This document shows positions 6,564 to 10,778 of a DNA stretch of 10,778 bases, piece after piece. How positions within the stretch are numbered: position 1 is the stretch's first letter; the number at the start of each line of letters is the position of its first letter. The notes beneath the pieces were generated by a model. It worked only from the letters and a program-made list of their open reading frames with translations, did no database searches and was not told the origin of the DNA. Origin of the DNA: Propionibacteriaceae bacterium. GTDB lineage: Bacteria > Actinomycetota > Actinomycetes > Propionibacteriales > Propionibacteriaceae. The translations under genes and the position numbers were made by a program. The stretch covers positions 1 to 10,778 of the forward strand of contig JAUNRO010000086.1 in NCBI GenBank assembly GCA_030544185.1. Direction: 5' to 3'.

Positions 6564-8018
6564 TCAGAGGAAGCCGAGCAACGGCCCCGGGGTGAAACCG
6601 GGGAACACCTGCTGGAGGTTGCGGTTGCCGAGCTTCTTTTCGAGGATCTCGGCGAGCGGCTGGCGATAGTCGATGCCGACGGGGAGATCACCCAGGTGCA
6701 ATCGGTCCCGGTCGAGTCCGCCGATCCGATGGAAGAGCTGCTGGCCATAGATGCGGCCGCTGGCGATGAACATGACGTTGCCGTGGCCGTGATCGGTGCC
6801 CCGGGAGGCGTTCTCGGCGACCCGGCGGCCGAACTCGCTCATCGTGACCACTGTGGTGCGTTCCCACAGCGGGCCGAGATCGCGGCGCAGTGCCGCGATG
6901 CCGTCGCCAAGGACGCGGGCCAGGCGGTTGAACCAGCCGTTCGGGTCGTCGCCGGCGCCCTGGCCGACATGCATGTCCCAGTCGCCGAGGTCGATGCAGG
7001 CCGCCTCCATGCCCACCCCGGCCTTGGCCAGGCGGGCGATCTCGGCGAGGCCGCGGCCGAACGTGTGGTTGGGATAGCCACTGGTGTTCGTCGGCCCCTT
7101 GGCCCGCTCGGCGGCCAGCTCGTCGATGGCCCGGAAGACAGAATCCGCGGTCTCGGCGGCATCGCCCGACCGGGCGTACATCCCGGACAACGCCGCCCGC
7201 GCCGTCGCCGCCTGCCGGGCGGTCGAACGGAGATCGAAGGCGGCGACCGAGTTCATCGCGATCGTCTGGAACGCGTTGGTCGTCAGCGACAGGGTCGTGC
7301 GATTGCCGAAGGTCACCCCGCGGAACGTGCCCTGGGCGGCCGAGGCCGACTGCAGGTGCCGCGCGACCCAGCCGGAGCGCAGGTGGGCCGGCGCCGCGAG
7401 TTCGACGGCCGCCTCGTCCTCGAAATGGGATCGGGTCAGCCGCGGGTGTCCGGCGCCCTGGAGCGCGACCAGGTCCCAGCGATCCCACAGGTCCTTCAGT
7501 GAGCTCAGCGCCGGGTTCAGCGCCCAGCCGTTGCCGAGATCGAGCGGATTGCGGACGCCGAGGGTCGGGCGGGCGGAGAAATAGGCCGGGTCTTCGATCG
7601 GCATCAGCGCGTTCAGCCCGTCCATCCCACCGCGCAGGAACACCACGATCAGCAGCTCGCCGTTGCTGCCGGTCGACGGCAGGCCGGTCGCCGCGTCCCC
7701 GCCGGGCAGCTGCGCCGCGAACGAATAGCGCGGCAGATGCGAGGCGGCAAGGAGGCCACCGAACCCCGCCGCCACACCGCCCAGCACGTGGCGGCGCTTG
7801 ATCCGGCGCGGGCCGTCCGCGACGTGATCAACCTCGCCGAGCCCGGGCGTCGGCGCGCGCTCGGCGACGAGGGCGCCGGCCTGTTCGGCAGTGATCGCCT
7901 GGGCGTACCCATTCACGTGCGTCGCCAGCGCATCGCGCCGACTGTCGTGGTGGTGCATCGGGACCACGAGATCCTCGTGCAGGAGCGCGTCGAAGCGGTT
8001 GAGCTCATCGTGGGGCAT
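6564..8018 (-). CDS. DUF1501 family protein, copy b (Tat-exported, alkaline-phosphatase-like fold predicted)
   Basis: This paralog of copy a aligns along its whole length and is also exactly 484 residues. It has the same plan: an extension of about 74 residues (LLHEDLVVPMHHHDSRR, later APTPGLGEVDHVADGP), a twin-arginine signal KRRHVLGGVAAGFGGLLAAS from Lys74-Arg75-Arg76, and YSFAAQ near a possible cleavage point. The motifs are FLRGGMDGL (127-135), RSHFEDE (196-202), DWDMHVGQG (346-354), SEFGRR (394-399) and GTDHG (407-411). Leu128 replaces the Cys122 of copy a beside RGG-DG. The frame is open far upstream (to 8537), but that part overlaps DUF1800 copy b. The ATG at 8018 follows the DUF1800 stop by 11 bp, with GAGGA at 8027-8031, an arrangement identical in style to copy a. 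Role unknown; probably an extracytoplasmic partner of the DUF1800 protein. Confidence 0.92.
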   Translation of the reverse strand: MPHDELNRFDALLHEDLVVPMHHHDSRRDALATHVNGYAQAITAEQAGALVAERAPTPGLGEVDHVADGPRRIKRRHVLGGVAAGFGGLLAASHLPRYSFAAQLPGGDAATGLPSTGSNGELLIVVFLRGGMDGLNALMPIEDPAYFSARPTLGVRNPLDLGNGWALNPALSSLKDLWDRWDLVALQGAGHPRLTRSHFEDEAAVELAAPAHLRSGWVARHLQSASAAQGTFRGVTFGNRTTLSLTTNAFQTIAMNSVAAFDLRSTARQAATARAALSGMYARSGDAAETADSVFRAIDELAAERAKGPTNTSGYPNHTFGRGLAEIARLAKAGVGMEAACIDLGDWDMHVGQGAGDDPNGWFNRLARVLGDGIAALRRDLGPLWERTTVVTMSEFGRRVAENASRGTDHGHGNVMFIASGRIYGQQLFHRIGGLDRDRLHLGDLPVGIDYRQPLAEILEKKLGNRNLQQVFPGFTPGPLLGFL

Positions 8019-8029
8019 GGCGTCGGTCC

Positions 8030-9661
8030 TCAGCGGCGGAAGGCATAGGGGGAGGCGAAGATGAGGCGGACGCAGTGCGGCAGTTCCGCGAGCGCCGCCC
8101 GGTCGAAGGTGTCCCGCGCGCTGATCGTGGCGCCTGGGCGCAGGGCCGAGGCCACCGCAGCGATGTCCCGAGACGTCCATTCCCAGCCGGTCAGCTGGAC
8201 CGCGATCCGGCGCACGCTCGCCAGGATCGGATCGAGGGGGCGTACGCCCAGGGCGCGCTCCCAGTCCAATCGGCCGAACTCGTTCAGGTTCTCGGTGCAG
8301 ACCTCGTGGGTGGCGTTCCAGAGCCCGAGCATGGTCTGGGCGGACTTCCAGGCCCCGACGGCGTCGGGATAGCCGTCGACGTGGTGCCAGTGCCGGGGCG
8401 CATGCCCGACGCTCGCGAGGATGCGGCCCTGATCGCCCATATCGGTGTATCGCCAGAGCTCGGCGGCCTGTGGGACGAATTGCTGCGGTTCTCCGGCCCG
8501 GATGATCGTGTTGATCAGCTCCATCGGGCGGCGCCACTTCTTGCCCACGGAGCTCCAGAACTCGCTGGCGTTCACGAGCGCGCGCAGCATCGGCGGGATC
8601 GCGGTGTCGGCGGCGAGATAGGCATTCGCCATCGCCTCGATCAGCGTGTCGCTCGGGGTGTCGGAGACGAACCGGATGGCGAACTTTCGCGCGAGACGGC
8701 GAGCCGTGGCGGGGTGACGGGCGAGATAGGCGAGGTAGGCCTGCAGGGCCTCGGGGCCTGACTCCGCGGTCGGGTTGGGGTGGTTGAAGCCCATGATCCG
8801 CAGCGGGCCGACGTGGTGGTGGGTGGGGCGATAGCGATAGGTCCGCGCTTCCCAGTCATAACTCTGCCCCGTCAGCAGCAGCGTCGACTGGTGGACATCG
8901 GTCTCGGTGTAATGGCCCACGCCCACGGTGAACAGCTCGAGCAGCTCGCGGCCCAGGTTCTCGTTGGGCGCCTCCTTCGTGGAGGCGTGGTTGTCGAGGT
9001 GGACCAGCATCGCGGGCTGGGTCAGGACGGCCTGGAGCAGGTCGGCGTACTTGCCGAACGCGTGCTGGCGGATCGTCAGCTCGTGCTGGGCGGAGAAGGA
9101 GTTGGCCTTGCCACGGATCGGAATATAGAGGTGGTCACCGAGGACCTCACAGGTCGAGTCGAGGACGTGACGGTTGCTGAGCACCGGGCGCACCATGAGC
9201 AGTTTCAGGGCATGGTCGGCGGCCATCCAGGTCGCGCCGTCATAGCGGGCCGCGATCTCGGGCGCGGCCATGCCCGCGAGGCCCAGGGGTCCGGCGGCGA
9301 TCGCATCCATCCGGGCGTCGTCGATCTCGTGCGGGCGGAGCTGGCGCTCGAACCAACGCATGGTGCCGAGGGCCCGGATCTCGGCGACGATCGCGGCGGT
9401 CGGAGCGCCACAGAAGCGGCGCGCCAAGTGCCAGGCCTCGGGGGTGTCGTCGGGCACCCAAGTAGGCGCTGAGGTGGGGGCCGTCTTGCCGGGCCGGGGC
9501 GCCGGGACGGCGGCCGCAGGCTGCGCGCCGAGGGCGGTGGCCGCGGCGACGGGGGCGAGGCCGACGAGCGTACGCACCAGTTGGCGCCGGTCCGAGGCCG
9601 GTCGGGATTCTCGGGGTTCGTCGACGGCAGGGATGGTGCCGCTGTCCGTCTCGTGCTGCAT
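8030..9661 (-). CDS. DUF1800 family protein, copy b (with Tat-like signal peptide)
   Basis: The 543-residue paralog of DUF1800 copy a has unknown function. Unlike copy a it begins with an exported-protein N-terminus: DRRQLVR (twin Arg 25-26), then the hydrophobic TLVGLAPVAAATALGAQPAAA, with an A-x-A style cleavage point near residues 48-51 and a Pro/Ala/Thr-rich linker after it. Homology to copy a starts at AWHLARRFCGAPTAA (76-90). Family motifs are HLDNHASTKEAPNENLGREL followed by LELFTVG (221-247), KWRRPMELINTIIRAG, and the terminal LIFASPYAFRR. The ATG at 9661 is supported by AGGAG at 9669-9673, seven bases upstream. It is the first gene of the minus-strand block and is divergent from clpB across 268 bp. 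No convincing -10/-35 was found for it. Co-export or complex formation with DUF1501 copy b is inferred from the tight 11-bp linkage. Confidence 0.93.
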   Translation of the reverse strand: MQHETDSGTIPAVDEPRESRPASDRRQLVRTLVGLAPVAAATALGAQPAAAVPAPRPGKTAPTSAPTWVPDDTPEAWHLARRFCGAPTAAIVAEIRALGTMRWFERQLRPHEIDDARMDAIAAGPLGLAGMAAPEIAARYDGATWMAADHALKLLMVRPVLSNRHVLDSTCEVLGDHLYIPIRGKANSFSAQHELTIRQHAFGKYADLLQAVLTQPAMLVHLDNHASTKEAPNENLGRELLELFTVGVGHYTETDVHQSTLLLTGQSYDWEARTYRYRPTHHHVGPLRIMGFNHPNPTAESGPEALQAYLAYLARHPATARRLARKFAIRFVSDTPSDTLIEAMANAYLAADTAIPPMLRALVNASEFWSSVGKKWRRPMELINTIIRAGEPQQFVPQAAELWRYTDMGDQGRILASVGHAPRHWHHVDGYPDAVGAWKSAQTMLGLWNATHEVCTENLNEFGRLDWERALGVRPLDPILASVRRIAVQLTGWEWTSRDIAAVASALRPGATISARDTFDRAALAELPHCVRLIFASPYAFRR

Positions 9662-9742
9662 TTGGGTGCTCCTGGACCGTGGGTCTACCAGGGCAACTTC
9701 TCATTGTCTTCGTTGAATTCCCAAAAGGACACGGTGCCGTTT

Positions 9743-9790
9743 CCGGAACATTCCGAGGCGTGGTCAGGAAGTCGCTCGGGGAATATCCGG
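9743..9790. repeat. Long imperfect dyad between DUF1800b and clpB
   Basis: Arm one (9743-9757, CCGGAACATTCCGAG) pairs with arm two (9775-9790, CTCGGGGAATATCCGG) over 13 base pairs with two small bulges, leaving a 17-base loop. Inside arm one is a compact dyad CGGAA-CA-TTCCG (9744-9755), and TTCCGGAA (9741-9748) is itself palindromic. It lies 82 bp upstream of the DUF1800b start and just outside the HAIR region, so it is a candidate operator for the DUF module or a boundary hairpin. No known regulator motif was recognised. Confidence 0.4.
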
Positions 9791-9802
9791 ATCCTGCCCG
9801 GG

Positions 9803-9823
9803 GTTGAGTCAATGAGGCTCAAC
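9803..9823. promoter_or_regulatory. HAIR element 1 (HspR binding site candidate)
   Basis: GTTGAGT-N7-GCTCAAC agrees with the HspR-associated inverted repeat consensus CTTGAGT-N7-ACTCAAG in the TTGAG/CTCAA cores and in the seven-base spacer. HspR is the actinobacterial heat-shock repressor of dnaK and clpB operons. The hspR gene is not in this window. Its centre is 54 bp from that of the second element, about five helical turns, so repressor dimers would sit on the same DNA face. Confidence 0.75.
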
Positions 9824-9828
9824 TTTGG

Positions 9829-9858
9829 TTGCACCGGCTCTTCGTCGAGCGGCATAGT
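9829..9858 (+). promoter_or_regulatory. clpB: Candidate clpB promoter overlapping HAIR 2
   Basis: TTGCAC (9829-9834) and CATAGT (9853-9858) are separated by 18 bp and resemble a vegetative-type -35/-10 pair. The -10 overlaps the left end of HAIR element 2 and the -35 lies between both HAIRs, so bound HspR would block polymerase. The predicted start near 9865 gives a leader of about 65 bases. Position and logic are good; the hexamers themselves are only moderate. Confidence 0.45.
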
Positions 9859-9878
9859 TGAGCATGAGGCGCTCAACT
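9856..9878. promoter_or_regulatory. HAIR element 2 (HspR binding site candidate)
   Basis: AGTTGAGC-N7-GCTCAACT is a perfect eight-base inverted repeat with the seven-base spacer typical of HAIR, placed 52 bp before the clpB start codon. A further half-site CTTGAGC (9877-9883) abuts its right arm. The perfect symmetry makes it the stronger of the two sites. Confidence 0.85.
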
Positions 9879-9929
9879 TGAGCGCGACAACAACTTGACC
9901 GGGGAACCGGCCACACACCACGAGGACGT

Positions 9930-10778
9930 ATGGACACGAACAAACTGACCACGATGAGTCGGGATGCGGTCTCGGCGGCGGTTCGCAACGCACTGACCGA
10001 GGGCAATCCCCAAGCCGAGCCGGAACACCTGCTGCTCGCACTCCTTTCCATTCCCGGCAATACTGTCGGCCCGCTCCTGGCCTCCGTCGGCGCCGATCCG
10101 AAGGTCGTCGAGGCCGCGGCCCAGGGCGCAATCAAGAAGCTTCCGTCATCGTCGGGGTCGACGGTGTCGCAGCCGACCATGTCGGGCGCGCTCGCGCGCG
10201 TACACGCCGAGGCGGAGAACCAGGCGCAGAAGCTGGGCGACAAGTTCGTCTCGACCGAACACCTCTTGCTGGCGCTGGCGAGGGTGAAGTCGAGCGCTCA
10301 GCAACTCCTGAACCAGCTCGGCGTCACCGACAGCAAGCTCGCCAAGGCCTTCAACGAGGCGCGCGGCGACAAGCGGATCACCTCGGCCGAGGCGGAGGGC
10401 ACCAGCGGTGCGCTCGACCAGTATTCGATCGACCTCACCGAATCCGCCCGCGCCGGCAAGCTCGATCCCGTGATCGGTCGGGACTCCGAGATCCGGCGGG
10501 TCGTTCAGGTGCTGTCCCGGCGTACGAAGAACAACCCCGTCCTGATCGGTGAGCCCGGCGTCGGCAAGACCGCCGTCGTGGAGGGCTTGGCCCAGCGCAT
10601 CGTCGCGGGCGATGTGCCTGACTCGCTGAAGGGCCGCAAGCTGGTCTCGCTCGACCTGGGCGCGATGATCGCGGGTGCGAAATATCGCGGCGAGTTCGAG
10701 GAGCGGCTCAAGGCCGTGCTCACCGAGATCAAGGAGGCCGAGGGGCAGGTCGTCACGTTCATCGACGAGCTGCACACC
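9930..10778 (+). CDS. clpB: ClpB (Hsp104-type) AAA+ disaggregase, N-terminal part (3' end outside window)
   Basis: ClpB is a cytoplasmic hexameric ATPase that, with DnaK, pulls proteins out of heat-induced aggregates. The 283 visible codons begin [18 protein letters not shown], the usual ClpB N-terminus. Residues 1-143 hold the two Clp N repeats ([10 protein letters not shown] and [10 protein letters not shown]). The first AAA+ module follows [24 protein letters not shown], with Walker A GEPGVGKT at 207-214 (Lys213), pore loop [12 protein letters not shown], and Walker [11 protein letters not shown] (Glu280) at the window edge. The middle coiled coil and second AAA+ domain are beyond the window. 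The start at 9930 is set by the conserved N-terminus and by GAGGA at 9922-9926, although the spacing of three bases is short. Two HAIR repeats upstream indicate repression by HspR and heat induction. The MDTNKLT start separates it from ClpC, which lacks it. Confidence 0.97.
   Translation, partial: MDTNKLTTMSRDAVSAAVRNALTEGNPQAEPEHLLLALLSIPGNTVGPLLASVGADPKVVEAAAQGAIKKLPSSSGSTVSQPTMSGALARVHAEAENQAQKLGDKFVSTEHLLLALARVKSSAQQLLNQLGVTDSKLAKAFNEARGDKRITSAEAEGTSGALDQYSIDLTESARAGKLDPVIGRDSEIRRVVQVLSRRTKNNPVLIGEPGVGKTAVVEGLAQRIVAGDVPDSLKGRKLVSLDLGAMIAGAKYRGEFEERLKAVLTEIKEAEGQVVTFIDELHT

Noticed and set aside
5547..7502. Plus-strand open frame of 651 codons crossing the ACT, aroQ and DUF1501b genes
   Set aside because: It spans three well-supported minus-strand genes and their intergenic gaps, has no recognisable domain, and runs through spacer DNA. 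It is an artefact of few stop codons at high G+C.
8019..8537. N-terminal extension of the DUF1501b frame by 173 codons
   Set aside because: It overlaps the end of DUF1800b, is low-complexity in sequence, and has no counterpart in DUF1501a. The ATG at 8018 with GAGGA upstream matches the arrangement in copy a.
9703..9708. GACAAT on the minus strand as a -10 for DUF1800b
   Set aside because: No acceptable -35 is found 16-18 bp upstream, so it is too weak to list as a promoter.
1..10778. tRNA, CRISPR, insertion sequence or phage elements
   Set aside because: I looked on both strands for regular spaced repeats, transposase motifs, terminal inverted repeats and cloverleaf-like segments and found none. 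The paralogous modules look like ordinary gene duplication, not a mobile element.

Overview
The window is about two-thirds G+C with dense coding and short intergenic gaps. An actinobacterium is the best guess. The support is the ClpB gene preceded by HspR-type HAIR inverted repeats, the twin-arginine exported DUF1501/DUF1800 proteins and the codon use. A Propionibacteriales-like host would fit, but the sequence alone does not settle the family.

Left edge (1-1504, plus strand): the 3' end of ahpF (the flavoprotein reductase that recharges the peroxidase AhpC) overlaps by one base a complete oxyR. OxyR carries both redox cysteines at the same residue numbers as the E. coli protein. This is a peroxide-defence operon whose regulator is the last gene. 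It meets the minus-strand block tail to tail at about 1505-1522.

Middle (1523-9661, minus strand): seven genes run right to left: DUF1800 copy b, DUF1501 copy b, aroQ (type II dehydroquinase), a double-ACT-domain protein, DUF1800 copy a, DUF1501 copy a, and a class III sirtuin-type NAD-dependent deacylase. The two DUF1800-DUF1501 pairs are paralogous modules in the same gene order, with 10-11 bp between partners. Both DUF1501 proteins are 484 residues. Each has a conserved stretch of about 75 residues in front of an internal twin-arginine motif. The DUF1800 partner has a Tat-like signal in copy b only. The DUF1501 family is placed in the alkaline phosphatase/sulfatase-like superfamily. The pair is therefore probably an exported, uncharacterised enzyme system of the cell envelope. 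AroQ and the ACT protein sit between the modules with no evident functional link.

Right edge (9662-10778): a 268-bp divergent intergenic region holds two HAIR elements, a promoter candidate overlapping the proximal HAIR, and a larger imperfect dyad. It leads into the first 283 codons of clpB (plus strand), the heat-shock disaggregase, which is cut by the window end.

The most unusual content is the duplicated DUF1800-DUF1501 module with its conserved pre-Tat extension. A base-composition oddity is that tyrosine is mostly encoded by TAT despite the high G+C. No RNA genes, CRISPR arrays, insertion sequences or phage genes were seen, and no gene-free stretch exceeds 300 bp.
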